A stretch of DNA of 64,000 nt from Anaerobutyricum stercoris (GCA_019116455.1 DXBR01000042.1:1-64000); one strand, 5' to 3'; positions 8,501 to 17,158 are shown, numbered from the stretch's first letter. Translations and numbers: made by a program. The notes: a model not told the origin generated them from the sequence alone.

Positions 8501-8833
8501 TCACTTCCCCTCTTTCTCCGGCGGACGGGCCGATATCCCGTACTGGGTCTCTACCCTCATTCCTTCCTTCAGCGGCGTAACGCAGGTCCGGACATTGGGC
8601 ACACCGTCCACCACCATCACACAGTCTGTACAACGGCCGATGGCGCAGAAAATGCCACGGGGTTCGTGTTTTTTTCTGGTATACCGGTGAATCTGCACGC
8701 CGGCCGCCTTCAGCGCCATGGCGACAGGCTCTCCTTCCCGGCCTTCCATCGTCTTTCCGTCATAAGTAAATCTCACTTTTTTTGTTTCTTCTATTTCACC
8801 CAGAATAGGGTGCTCCCTGATTCTGTATTCCAT
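8501..8833 (-). CDS. (2Fe-2S)-binding ferredoxin-like subunit
   Basis: A 110-residue protein of the HcnA/SoxA-N type, a plant-type 2Fe-2S fold. The cysteines are in FCAIGRCTDCVMVVDG (residues about 55-70) and NVRTCVTPLKEGM. Such domains are separate subunits in HcnA-type oxidases or the N-terminal domain of sarcosine oxidase alpha. The start is ATG at 8833, with AGGAGG just upstream; an ATG at 8854 is in frame but lacks a site. It is the first gene of the cluster, downstream of a sigma-54-type promoter. It should be the small iron-sulfur subunit of the multi-subunit amine or opine dehydrogenase. Confidence 0.85.
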   Translation of the reverse strand: MEYRIREHPILGEIEETKKVRFTYDGKTMEGREGEPVAMALKAAGVQIHRYTRKKHEPRGIFCAIGRCTDCVMVVDGVPNVRTCVTPLKEGMRVETQYGISARPPEKEGK

Positions 8834-8863
8834 TTTGTCCTCCTTTTCTGTCATAGAATGAGG

Positions 8864-8897
8864 AAAGGAGTCTGCACTTTTTTGTACAGACTCCTTT
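8864..8897 (-). other. Stem-loop in the leader of the oxidase cluster
   Basis: AAAGGAGTCTG and CAGACTCCTTT form an 11-base-pair perfect stem with a 12-base loop. It lies between the sigma-54-type promoter and the first gene. No T-run follows on the minus strand, so it is more likely an RNA-stabilising or regulatory leader structure than a terminator. Confidence 0.5.
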
Positions 8898-8946
8898 GCC
8901 TTACGCTTTTTTAATTTGTTCTTTCTGTCTTACACAGCCATATTTT

Positions 8947-8962
8947 AGCAAGAGTCATGCCA
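8947..8962 (-). promoter_or_regulatory. Sigma-54 (-24/-12) promoter for the oxidase cluster
   Basis: The minus strand reads TGGCATGACTCTTGCT. This fits the sigma-54 consensus TGGCACGNNNNTTGCW with one mismatch and exact GG-to-GC spacing. Transcription would start near 8936, about 100 bases before the first gene. Sigma-54 promoters need an enhancer-binding ATPase, and no such gene lies in this window. Confidence 0.75.
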
Positions 8963-9023
8963 TCTGTATTGTAAAAAACGATACCAATGTACTGCCCCAT
9001 TCATTTTGCATCATGATCCGGAA

Positions 9024-9039
9024 TGTAAATAACATAACA
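9024..9039. promoter_or_regulatory. Candidate enhancer site TGT-N10-ACA
   Basis: TGTAAATAACATAACA matches the TGT-N10-ACA pattern bound by some sigma-54 activators such as NifA. Its centre is about 95 bases upstream of the predicted sigma-54 start. This is a short degenerate pattern, so chance occurrence is possible. Confidence 0.35.
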
Positions 9040-9056
9040 GGCTGGTTTTTTCACTC

Positions 9057-9085
9057 TTTTCAAATACCTTCTTTCTGCGTATAAT
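9057..9085 (+). promoter_or_regulatory. Possible sigma-A promoter for the LUD gene
   Basis: TTTTCA and TATAAT are separated by 17 bases, about 35 bases before the LUD start codon. The -35 box is weak. A second TATAAT-like stretch at 9091-9096 is an alternative. Confidence 0.4.
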
Positions 9086-9119
9086 TTAAATTATAATTAT
9101 TCTTGAAGGAGGTATATTT

Positions 9120-9761
9120 ATGACACCAAAAGAAACTGCATATACCATTCAGGCTGAACGTGTGATTGGAGAAATGAAACGAAGAAACTTTGAAGCATTT
9201 TACTGTCCGACCAAAGAGGACGCTCTCAAAAAAGCCATCTCTCTCATTGAAAAGGGTTCTGTAGTCGGCAGCGGCGGCTCCGCCACTATAAAAGAGATTG
9301 GTCTTCTTGATTATGTAATGTCTCATCCGGAAGATTATACATATGTTGACAGATCTCTGGCTAAAAACGATCAGGAAGCCAGAGAATATCATGCCAAAAA
9401 TATTCTTTCCGACTATTATCTCATGAGCTCCAACGCATTTACCGCCGACGGCCAGCTCATTAATATTGACGGCAACGGCAACCGTGTCAGCTGTCTCTGT
9501 TTCGGACCAAAGCATGTGATTATTGTAGTAAGCATGAACAAAATGTGCGCCGACGTGGAGGACGCTTACCGGAGAATCCGTCAGGACGCCTGTCCGCCGA
9601 ACGCCCTCCGTCTGAATCTTGATACCCCTTGCGCAAAGACCGGATACTGTGCGGAATGCACATCCACCTCTTCTATCTGTGCATCTTTTGTCACCACCCG
9701 TATGTCCCGCTATCCGGGCAGAATCAAAGTGATCCTCGTGGGAGAACCGCTGGGATTTTAA
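9120..9761 (+). CDS. LUD-domain protein (lactate utilisation protein-like)
   Basis: A 213-residue cytosolic protein of the LUD/DUF1121 group. GSVVGSGGSATIKEIGLLDY near residues 47-66 and the C-terminal cysteine cluster CAKTGYCAECTSTSSICASF are typical. LUD domains occur in LutB/LutC, the iron-sulfur lactate oxidation proteins of Bacillus, but single-domain proteins like this have no assigned reaction. The cysteines could bind a metal or Fe-S cluster. The start is ATG at 9120 with a perfect AAGGAGGT site. It is divergent from the oxidase cluster and followed 30 bases later by a serine hydrolase gene, probably in the same transcript. Confidence 0.85.
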   Translation: MTPKETAYTIQAERVIGEMKRRNFEAFYCPTKEDALKKAISLIEKGSVVGSGGSATIKEIGLLDYVMSHPEDYTYVDRSLAKNDQEAREYHAKNILSDYYLMSSNAFTADGQLINIDGNGNRVSCLCFGPKHVIIVVSMNKMCADVEDAYRRIRQDACPPNALRLNLDTPCAKTGYCAECTSTSSICASFVTTRMSRYPGRIKVILVGEPLGF

Positions 9762-9791
9762 AATTATTATTACAGGAAAAGAGGAATATCA

Positions 9792-10655
9792 TTGAACATC
9801 GAAAAATTTACCCAAATCGCCGCCCCTCTGGGAGTGCTGGGCGTAAAAATCACACAGTATGACCGGCTGATCGCCGAATGGTACAGCGAGCCGGATATCC
9901 GGCGCAACATCTATTCCGCCACCAAAAGCTTCACTTCCTGTGCCGTAGGATTTGCGGTGCAGGAAGGGCTTCTCTCCCTGGATGAGAAACTGACGGACGC
10001 CTTTCCGGCAGACCTTCCGGACATAATCAGCGATAATCTGGCAAAAGCCACCGTCCGGGATCTTCTCACTATGTCTCTGGGTGAAGAAAAGCCGCAGCTC
10101 ATGGCGGAACAGCGGGTTACCTGTCAGGAAGACAACTGGATAAAAATGTCTCTGGCCTTTCCGCTGACTCACGAACCGGGAACCCATTTCCTTTACAGCA
10201 ATGTGGGACCATATCTTGCCGGCATCCTTGTGCAGCGCAGAGCCGGATGCGACCTGGCTTCTTACCTCACGCCGAGACTTTTTTCACACCTTGGTATCCG
10301 AAAGCCCACCTGGGAAACCGATCCTCTCGGATATTCTTTCGGAGCCGGCGGGCTGTTCCTGAGCCTGTCTGAGCTGCATAAATTCGGCCTGTTTTATCTG
10401 AACAGGGGAAAATGGAATGGACGGCAGCTTCTCTCGACTGCATGGATCGACGAGAGTACAAGCCAGCAGGGCGCGGGCCCGTACGGCTATCTGTTCTGGC
10501 AGGGCAAGTATAATTCCTACCGGGCAGACGGAAAATACTGCCAGTATTCCATGGTGTTCCCGGAGAAAAATGCAGTCATCTCCATGCTCTCCGAATGCCG
10601 GGACAGCGAGACGCTGATGAGTGCCATTTACGAACAGCTCTGTCCTCAGCTGTAA
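9792..10655 (+). CDS. Serine hydrolase of the beta-lactamase/penicillin-binding (class C) fold
   Basis: A 287-residue protein with the beta-lactamase-fold motifs SATKSF near residue 42 (SxxK nucleophile), YSNVGPYLAG near 130 (YxN) and FGAGGLFLSLSEL later. No signal peptide is visible, so it appears cytosolic. Family members include esterases, D-amino peptidases and carboxypeptidases, and the substrate cannot be inferred. The start is TTG at 9792 with GAGG upstream; no ATG fits. It lies 30 bases after the LUD gene and ends before a bidirectional terminator. Confidence 0.8.
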   Translation: MNIEKFTQIAAPLGVLGVKITQYDRLIAEWYSEPDIRRNIYSATKSFTSCAVGFAVQEGLLSLDEKLTDAFPADLPDIISDNLAKATVRDLLTMSLGEEKPQLMAEQRVTCQEDNWIKMSLAFPLTHEPGTHFLYSNVGPYLAGILVQRRAGCDLASYLTPRLFSHLGIRKPTWETDPLGYSFGAGGLFLSLSELHKFGLFYLNRGKWNGRQLLSTAWIDESTSQQGAGPYGYLFWQGKYNSYRADGKYCQYSMVFPEKNAVISMLSECRDSETLMSAIYEQLCPQL

Positions 10656-10697
10656 AATATCTTCGGCTGACACTGGCAATCTTCCATACTTTTCATC

Positions 10698-10749
10698 AAA
10701 AAAAGCTCTGTCTGCGCAGGATACTTTCCTGGCAGCACAGAGCTTTTTT
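10698..10749. terminator. Bidirectional terminator between the serine hydrolase gene and glyA
   Basis: AAAAAAGCTCTGT and ACAGAGCTTTTTT form a strong hairpin flanked by A and T runs. It ends the plus-strand LUD/hydrolase transcript and the minus-strand glyA transcript. Confidence 0.85.
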
Positions 10750-10792
10750 GTTTGCGCATCAGACTGGCAAAATAATAATTTTAACAGTCCTA

Positions 10793-12037
10793 TTATTTTA
10801 TGGACGGATATACCGGATATTTCTCGGTCAGTGCTTTGACGATAGCTTTTGCTTCTTCCAGTTTTCCGTCGATGATAGTCAGTTTGATAGCCTCGGCGAT
10901 CTGCACCATATCGTCTTCTTTGAGTCCGCGGGAGGTGACTGCCGGTGTTCCGATACGGAGTCCGCTGGTCACGAATGGAGATTTCGGATCGTTCGGAACC
11001 GTATTCTTATTGCAGGTGATGTGTACGGAATCCAGTAATTTTTCCATGTCTTTTCCGGTCAGATCCATCTTACGCAGATCAAGAAGCATCAGATGGTTGT
11101 CTGTTCCGCCGGAAACAATGTCAAAACCTCTCTCCATCAGGGCATCCGCCAGTATGGAGGCGTTCTTCACGATCTGCTTCTGATATTCTTTGAATTCCGG
11201 AGACAGCGCTTCTTTGAAGCAAACAGCTTTGGCTGCGATCACATGCATAAGAGGGCCGCCCTGGATTCCCGGGAAGATTGCTTTGTTGAAGTTATATTTT
11301 TTATTTACTTCCTCGCTGGATAAAATGAGTCCGCCTCTCGGTCCGCGAAGGGTCTTATGAGTGGTGGTGGTGGTCACATGGGCATATGGAATCGGACTCT
11401 CATGAACTCCCGCTGCCACCAGACCTGCGATGTGCGCCATATCTACCATAAGCACTGCGCCCACTTCGTCGGCAATCTCGCGCATTCTCTTAAAATCAAT
11501 CTTTCTTGCGTAAGCGCTGGCGCCGGCAATGATCATCTTTGGCTTGCATTCCAAAGCGATAGCTCTTACATTATCATAATCAATATATCCCTGGTCGTTG
11601 ACGCCGTACGGCACGCAGTGATAGTTTTTGCCGGACATATTAACCGGGCTTCCGTGAGTCAGATGTCCGCCGTGGTCCAGATTCATTCCCATGTAAGTGT
11701 CGCCCACGTTCATGACAGCGAAAAATACCGCCATGTTGGCCTGAGCGCCGGAGTGCGGCTGTACGTTGGCATACTCGCATCCGAACAGCTCTTTCGCTCT
11801 CTCAATGGCAAGATTCTCTACCACATCCACATACTGGCATCCGCCATAATATCTCTTTGCCGGATATCCCTCTGCATATTTGTTAGTCAGATGGCTGCCC
11901 ATGGCTGCCATGACCGCCTCAGATACCAGATTCTCAGAAGCAATCAGCTCCAGATTATTTCTCTGGCGGCCAAGCTCTCCTTCCATTGCTGCTGCCACTT
12001 CCGGGTCGGCAGCTTTCACATAGTCAAAACTAAACAT
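10793..12037 (-). CDS. glyA: Serine hydroxymethyltransferase
   Basis: A 414-residue PLP enzyme that interconverts serine and glycine with tetrahydrofolate, the main source of one-carbon units. It contains ELIASENLVSEAVMAAMGS, the HSGAQANMAVFFA segment, and the PLP lysine motif TTTTHKTLRGPRGG near residue 225. Length is normal for the family. The start is ATG at 12037, preceded by CGGAGG; the frame reaching 12085 has no ribosome-binding site. A sigma-A-like promoter lies at 12139-12167, giving it its own transcript after radA. Confidence 0.97.
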   Translation of the reverse strand: MFSFDYVKAADPEVAAAMEGELGRQRNNLELIASENLVSEAVMAAMGSHLTNKYAEGYPAKRYYGGCQYVDVVENLAIERAKELFGCEYANVQPHSGAQANMAVFFAVMNVGDTYMGMNLDHGGHLTHGSPVNMSGKNYHCVPYGVNDQGYIDYDNVRAIALECKPKMIIAGASAYARKIDFKRMREIADEVGAVLMVDMAHIAGLVAAGVHESPIPYAHVTTTTTHKTLRGPRGGLILSSEEVNKKYNFNKAIFPGIQGGPLMHVIAAKAVCFKEALSPEFKEYQKQIVKNASILADALMERGFDIVSGGTDNHLMLLDLRKMDLTGKDMEKLLDSVHITCNKNTVPNDPKSPFVTSGLRIGTPAVTSRGLKEDDMVQIAEAIKLTIIDGKLEEAKAIVKALTEKYPVYPSIK

Positions 12038-12138
12038 TTTTTTCCTCCGTATTTGTTCAATACTCGTTCTCACGGAATCAGACACAGATTCTGTCTGCGC
12101 TTTCCGGGGAGCGGCTCATTTTCACGCAATCGTCTTCA

Positions 12139-12167
12139 AGTATAGCATAGGGCGCGCACAGGCGCAA
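12139..12167 (-). promoter_or_regulatory. Sigma-A-type promoter for glyA
   Basis: On the minus strand TTGCGC and TATACT are separated by 17 bases, about 100 bases before glyA. The transcribed leader contains a small CAGACA/TGTCTG stem. Confidence 0.55.
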
Positions 12168-12201
12168 GGGCGCGTTTGTCATATATCCCGCAGATCAGCA
12201 T

Positions 12202-13569
12202 TTATAATATCTCTATCACTTCCCGCACATTGGAAACCCCGTGGATCTGAATCCGGTTCCGAAGACTGCCCTCCAGCGCTTCCTCATTGGTCTTCGGGAT
12301 GATACAGCGGGTAAATCCCATCTTGATGGCCTCCGTGAGCCGCTGCTCCACAAAGCTTACGCCGCGGACCTCGCCGGTGAGGCCCACCTCGCCGAAGATC
12401 AGCGTGCCCGGATGCACCGGGAGATTCCGGTAGCTGGAAATCACCGCGCAGATGATACCCAGGTCGATGGCAGGCTCTCCCAGGCGCATTCCTCCCGCCA
12501 GGTTCACATAGGCGTCGCAGCCGCCAAGCTGCATGCCTGCCTTTTTCTCAAGCACGGCCAGCAGCAGGTTCACTCTGTTGTAATCAATGCCCACGGAAGT
12601 CCGCCGTGGCATATTAAAGCTGGTAGGGGAAACCAACGCCTGAATCTCGATAAGCAGCGGCCGGGTGCCCTCCATGGAGCAGACCACCACAGAGCCGGAC
12701 GCGTCCAGCGGCCTGCCGTCCAGCATAACCTGAGAAGGATTGGACACCTCGCAGAGCCCTTTCTGCTTCATCTCGAATACTCCGATCTCGTTGGTGGAAC
12801 CAAACCGGTTTTTGACGCCCCGGAGGATGCGGTACACAGCGTTTTGCTCGCCTTCAAAATACAGCACAGTATCCACCATGTGCTCCAGGGTCTTAGGGCC
12901 TGCCACCACACCCTCTTTTGTCACATGTCCCACGATAAACACGGCGATGCCCTCTTCTTTAGCAAGCTGCATAAGAACAGAAGTCACCTCCCGTACCTGG
13001 CTGACGCTTCCTGCCGCCGAGGTCACCTCCTCGCTGGACATGGTCTGCACGGAGTCCACCACCACCATATCCGGCTTTCTCTCTCTTAAAAGCTCTGCCG
13101 CCACATTGATATCCGTCTCACAAAGAAGAGAAACCTCTTTTTCAAATCCTCCCAGCCGGTCGGCCCTCATTTTAATCTGCTTTAATGACTCCTCACCGGA
13201 AACGTACACCACATCTTTTCCTGCGTTGGCCAGATTACGGCAGATCTGCAAAAGCAGCGTGGACTTTCCGATTCCCGGGTCGCCGCCCACCAGAATCAGC
13301 GATCCCCTTACAATGCCCCCTCCGAGTACCCGGTTCAGTTCGGGGATCCCGGAATCCATCCGCTCTTCTTCTTCCATGGAAACTTCAAAAAGACCCGTCA
13401 GCTTCTGCGCGCGGGCAGTTCCCGCTTTCTTCCCCTTGGACGGAGCCGCCGTCCGCTCTTCCACCAGAGTATTCCACTGGCGGCAGCCCGGGCACTGCCC
13501 CATCCATTTGGCAGATTCATATCCGCATTCCTTACAAAAGAAAACCGTCTTTGTTTTTGACTTTGCCAT
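12202..13569 (-). CDS. radA: DNA repair protein RadA
   Basis: A 455-residue RecA-like ATPase and branch-migration helicase of recombinational repair. The N-terminal zinc finger is CKECGYESAKWMGQCPGC, Walker A is GGDPGIGKST near residue 97, the RadA motif KNRFGSTNEIGVFEM is near 255, and the C-terminal third is the Lon-protease-like domain (VGLTGEVRGVSFVEQRL). The start is ATG at 13569 after GGAGAG; the longer frame has no site. It is preceded by a terminator at 13600-13656. Confidence 0.97.
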   Translation of the reverse strand: MAKSKTKTVFFCKECGYESAKWMGQCPGCRQWNTLVEERTAAPSKGKKAGTARAQKLTGLFEVSMEEEERMDSGIPELNRVLGGGIVRGSLILVGGDPGIGKSTLLLQICRNLANAGKDVVYVSGEESLKQIKMRADRLGGFEKEVSLLCETDINVAAELLRERKPDMVVVDSVQTMSSEEVTSAAGSVSQVREVTSVLMQLAKEEGIAVFIVGHVTKEGVVAGPKTLEHMVDTVLYFEGEQNAVYRILRGVKNRFGSTNEIGVFEMKQKGLCEVSNPSQVMLDGRPLDASGSVVVCSMEGTRPLLIEIQALVSPTSFNMPRRTSVGIDYNRVNLLLAVLEKKAGMQLGGCDAYVNLAGGMRLGEPAIDLGIICAVISSYRNLPVHPGTLIFGEVGLTGEVRGVSFVEQRLTEAIKMGFTRCIIPKTNEEALEGSLRNRIQIHGVSNVREVIEIL

Positions 13570-13599
13570 AAAACTTACTCTCCACTTTACATTTTCTCC

Positions 13600-13656
13600 A
13601 AAATACAAGGAAAGAATCCCGGCACGAAATATTCTTCCGCAGCAGGATTCTTTCCC
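13600..13656 (-). terminator. Terminator after the small unknown gene
   Basis: On the minus strand GGAAAGAATCC and GGATTCTTTCC pair, followed by TTGTATTTT. It lies between the stop at 13710 and the radA start. Confidence 0.65.
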
Positions 13657-13709
13657 ATTATCGTTTCATCTCAAAACAGAGCGCCGACATCATGATAAAT
13701 CGGTCACCC

Positions 13710-14123
13710 TTATAATTTAATTACGTCGACCTTTACAGTCTCGCCTTCGTTCATCTCGATGCTGAAATCAATCTTTCCTCCGAGGCTGGACTTCATCTTA
13801 CCGATGTTCGTGTCGTCGATGAACACCTTGTATTCCTTCTCCGGCTCCAGCTCCAGGGTGATATGTATATCGTCCGCTGCCTCCACCTGGAAAACAAGCT
13901 GGCGCTCCGTCTCCCTGAAATCATGCACTGCAGAACCCGGAACGGATTCATAAACCACTCCGCCATTCTTCTCCAGGCGGGTAATCTCCTTAAATGTCTT
14001 CACCTTGTATACAGAATCCTGGAACTTGAAATCTGCCAGCTTGGTCTTAGCCTCCAGACTGTAGTCACCAAAACTAATACTGCCGTTCGCTTCTGTTCTC
14101 AGTAATTCTTTTACGTTAGCCAT
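13710..14123 (-). CDS. Small conserved protein of unknown function
   Basis: A 137-residue soluble protein, MANVKELLRTEANGSISFGDY at its start, rich in beta-strand-like alternation and acidic residues, with no signal peptide or membrane segment. It has repeated strand patterns such as ITLELEPEKEYKVFIDD, suggesting a beta-sandwich. I do not recognise a function. Related sequences in clostridia may carry the name endosialidase, but no sialidase motif is visible here. The start is ATG at 14123 behind AGGAGG, and its own promoter lies at 14213-14240. Confidence 0.75.
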   Translation of the reverse strand: MANVKELLRTEANGSISFGDYSLEAKTKLADFKFQDSVYKVKTFKEITRLEKNGGVVYESVPGSAVHDFRETERQLVFQVEAADDIHITLELEPEKEYKVFIDDTNIGKMKSSLGGKIDFSIEMNEGETVKVDVIKL

Positions 14124-14212
14124 AATTATCCTCCTACCTGCGACGAAAGGGAAACGCGATCTCTTTTGCATCTCCCCTCGTCTCATTTATCTAACAGCTT
14201 ACAGTTATCTTT

Positions 14213-14240
14213 ATTATACAGGAAATATACACTTTTGCAA
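14213..14240 (-). promoter_or_regulatory. Sigma-A-type promoter for the small unknown gene
   Basis: On the minus strand TTGCAA and TATAAT are separated by 16 bases, about 90 bases before the start codon. Confidence 0.6.
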
Positions 14241-14318
14241 AGATTCATTTTCACAAGAATGTCAGTATTCTGCAAATCTAATGTCCTCTTGCAGGTCCGG
14301 ACACTCCCGCTTCGGGTA

Positions 14319-16763
14319 TCACTCCTCGATGACCACTTTGCCGTCCTTAATTCCCAGTGTGATCTGGCTGCCGGTCTTGATATGTCCGAGCAGGAACTCA
14401 TCCGCCAGATAATCCTCCAGCTCATTCTGGATGGTCCGGCGGAGCGGACGGGCGCCGTACTGCGGATTGTAGCCCTTCTCAAGAATGTAATCTTCCACTT
14501 CTTCCGTCACAGACAGATGGAATCCCGGTGCTTTCTCCACCCGGTCAGACAGTTCCTTGATGAGCAGGCGGACAATCTTCTTCTGCTGTTCTTTTTCCAG
14601 GGTGTGGAAGACCACGATGCCGTCGATACGGTTCAGGAATTCCGGCTTGAAGATCTGTTTGACCTCTTCCATCACCCGGTTTTTCATGCGTTCATGATCC
14701 TGGGCCGCGTCGGTCTTCGTGGTGAATCCCAGATTCTTCGGCGCCATGATCCGCTGCGCGCCTGCGTTGGAAGTCATGATGATGACCGTGTTCTTAAAGT
14801 CCACTCTCCGTCCGTTGGAATCGGTAATCTGTCCGTCGTCAAGCACCTGCAGCAGGATATTGAACACATCGCCGTGGGCCTTCTCGATCTCATCGAAGAG
14901 CAGGACAGAATACGGGTGCCTGCGCACCTGCTCGCTGAGCTGTCCGCCCTCCTCATATCCCACATATCCAGGAGGGGAACCAATGAGCTTGGAGACGCTG
15001 TGCTTCTCCATATATTCGGACATATCGACCCGGATCATGGCGTTCTCATCGCCAAAGAGGGCTTCCGCCAGCGCCTTGGAAAGCTCGGTCTTGCCCACGC
15101 CGGTCGGTCCCAGGAACAGGAAGGAACCAATCGGCCGTTTCGGGTCCTTCATGCCGACCCGTCCTCTCTTGATGGCCTTGGCAAGAATCGTCACCGCCTC
15201 ATCCTGACCGATGACACGTTTCTTCAGTTCCGATTCCAGAGATAACAGCCTCTGCGACTCGGTCTGTCCGATCTTCGTCACCGGAATCTTTGTCCACGCA
15301 GATACAACGCCGGCCACATCATTTTCCGAAACAGTGATATTTTTGGACTCTTTCTCTTTATCCCACTGCTCCTTCAGTTCTTTTGCCTGCGCCTGCGCCT
15401 TCTGCTGCTTGGTATTATTGAGCTTCGCCTTGCGGATATTGCCCTCCATAAGAGCCTCTTCCTTCCGCAGGCTGAACTTCTTCGCCTCTTCCTCTGCCTT
15501 TTTAAGCGCATCCGGCATGGTAAACAGGCCGACCTTCTTTCTGGAGGCCGCCTCATCCATCACGTCGATGGCCTTGTCCGGCAGGAAACGGTCGCTGATA
15601 TATCTCTGGGACAGAGCCGCCGCCGCCTCAAGAGCCGCGGAAGTATAGCGCACATGATGGTGCTTCTCAAACTTCTCCTTCAGTCCCTTCAGAATGGCAA
15701 CAGTCTCCTCCACCGTCGGCTCCTCCACGGTAACCGGCTGGAATCTCCGCTCGAAAGCGGCGTCCTTCTCGATATATTTGCGGTATTCCTCGCTGGTGGT
15801 GGCTCCGATCAGCTGAAGCTCCCCTCTGGCCAGGAACGGCTTTACTATATTGGAAGCATCGATGGCTCCCTCTGCGCCGCCGGCGCCGATCATCGTATGA
15901 ATCTCATCCACAAACAGTAAAATGTCTCCCCGGTCCATCACTTCCTGCAGAAGACCTTTGATTCTCTCCTCGAACTCGCCCCGGTACTTGGAGCCGGCGA
16001 TCAGTCCCGGCAGATCGAGAGTCATCACTTTCTTGCCCTTAAGCATCTCCGGCACTTCTTCCCGGACAATCCACTGAGCCAGTCCTTCTACAATAGCGGT
16101 CTTGCCGACGCCCGGCTCTCCCACCAGACACGGGCTGTTCTTTGTTCTCCGGCTGAGAATCTGAATCACCCGCTGCAATTCTTCCTTACGGCCGATAATC
16201 GGATCCAGTCTGCCATCACGCGCCTTCTCTGTCAGATCCTCACAGAAAGCCTCGGTCATGGAGGACTGTCTGCGGTTCTTTCGCTGTCCGGTCACTGTCT
16301 GATATTCCTTCTGCGCCCTTGACGCATCCACCCCTAATGTCACCAGGATATCCACGTAAATACGCTTGAGATTCACATTGAGACCCTTTAAGAGACGGAT
16401 AGCAATGCAGTCAGTCTCCTTCAAAATGGCAAGAAGAATATGCTCCGTGCCGATCTTCTCCGCGCGGAATCTTCCGGCTTCCAGGGCGCTGCCTTCCAGA
16501 ATCTCCTCCGCCTTCGGACTGTATCCGATGAACGCGGTTTTTTCATTATCTCCAAGGGCTGCCGACTGGCCGAGCACCGCATCAAAAAATGTCTCATAAC
16601 TGACGCCGTTTTCTGTCAAAATTCTTCCCGCAAGGGAATCCTCCTGAGAAAGCAGCCCCAGCACAAGATGCTCTGTCCCGACATATTTCTGCCGGCAGGA
16701 CTTCGCGTCTTCCTGTGCCCTCTCCAGAGCACGGGACGCATAAATGTTATATTCTCTATTCAT
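14319..16763 (-). CDS. clpC: ATP-dependent Clp protease ATPase subunit ClpC
   Basis: An 814-residue Hsp100 unfoldase that feeds proteins to ClpP. Two N-domain repeats (YVGTEHLVLGLL, KIGTEHILLAIL) are followed by the first AAA+ module with GEPGVGKTAIVEG near residue 215, a middle region of charged coiled coil, and the second AAA+ module with GPTGVGKTELSKA near 555. It ends with an acidic tail. The middle domain (KKAEEEAKKFSLRKEEALMEGNIRKAKLN) replaces a clear UVR motif. Start ATG at 16763 follows GTGAGG, 17 bases after the GntR gene. In Bacillus clpC follows ctsR-mcsA-mcsB; here those genes are absent and a GntR regulator takes the first position. Confidence 0.95.
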   Translation of the reverse strand: MNREYNIYASRALERAQEDAKSCRQKYVGTEHLVLGLLSQEDSLAGRILTENGVSYETFFDAVLGQSAALGDNEKTAFIGYSPKAEEILEGSALEAGRFRAEKIGTEHILLAILKETDCIAIRLLKGLNVNLKRIYVDILVTLGVDASRAQKEYQTVTGQRKNRRQSSMTEAFCEDLTEKARDGRLDPIIGRKEELQRVIQILSRRTKNSPCLVGEPGVGKTAIVEGLAQWIVREEVPEMLKGKKVMTLDLPGLIAGSKYRGEFEERIKGLLQEVMDRGDILLFVDEIHTMIGAGGAEGAIDASNIVKPFLARGELQLIGATTSEEYRKYIEKDAAFERRFQPVTVEEPTVEETVAILKGLKEKFEKHHHVRYTSAALEAAAALSQRYISDRFLPDKAIDVMDEAASRKKVGLFTMPDALKKAEEEAKKFSLRKEEALMEGNIRKAKLNNTKQQKAQAQAKELKEQWDKEKESKNITVSENDVAGVVSAWTKIPVTKIGQTESQRLLSLESELKKRVIGQDEAVTILAKAIKRGRVGMKDPKRPIGSFLFLGPTGVGKTELSKALAEALFGDENAMIRVDMSEYMEKHSVSKLIGSPPGYVGYEEGGQLSEQVRRHPYSVLLFDEIEKAHGDVFNILLQVLDDGQITDSNGRRVDFKNTVIIMTSNAGAQRIMAPKNLGFTTKTDAAQDHERMKNRVMEEVKQIFKPEFLNRIDGIVVFHTLEKEQQKKIVRLLIKELSDRVEKAPGFHLSVTEEVEDYILEKGYNPQYGARPLRRTIQNELEDYLADEFLLGHIKTGSQITLGIKDGKVVIEE

Positions 16764-16780
16764 AAAAACCTCACTTTATC

Positions 16781-17158
16781 TCACAATAAATGAAATGTAT
16801 CATACATTTCTCCTACAATCTGCTTCATTTCTTCTTTGGTAATCTCCTTGCATATGGCCTGGGCGACGATCATCTGCATGTAACTGTTAATCTTTTCAAG
16901 TTCGGCCTCCTTACGGTTTCTCTCCACAGATACAATAGCGCCTTTCCTGCGGTCAAGCTTCAGATACCCCTCCTCCCGGAGGATTGCATATGCCTTATTA
17001 ACGGTGTGCATGTTCACTCCAAGGTCCTTTGCCAGGCTTCTCACCGATGGCAGCGAATCTCCGTCATGGAGTCTGTCCTGCGCGATCTCCATCACAATCT
17101 GATTGCGAAGCTGTATATATATGGCCTCCGGACTGTTAAAATCTATCTCTATCAGCAT
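16781..17158 (-). CDS. GntR-family regulator (short YtrA type)
   Basis: A 125-residue regulator: winged helix at residues 10-75 (IYIQLRNQIVMEIA, LPSVRSLAKDLGVNMHTVNKAYAIL) with only a short C-terminal helical part, as in the YtrA subfamily, which lacks a large ligand domain. YtrA-type repressors usually sit first in an operon they control, often with ABC transporters. Here the next gene is clpC, 17 bases on. Start ATG at 17158 follows AAGGGTG. A 13-base palindrome at 17193-17205 in the promoter region suggests autoregulation. Confidence 0.88.
   Translation of the reverse strand: MLIEIDFNSPEAIYIQLRNQIVMEIAQDRLHDGDSLPSVRSLAKDLGVNMHTVNKAYAILREEGYLKLDRRKGAIVSVERNRKEAELEKINSYMQMIVAQAICKEITKEEMKQIVGEMYDTFHLL

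Noticed and set aside
11357..12145. 262-codon plus-strand frame opposite glyA
   Set aside because: Antisense shadow; no start signal and unrelated composition.
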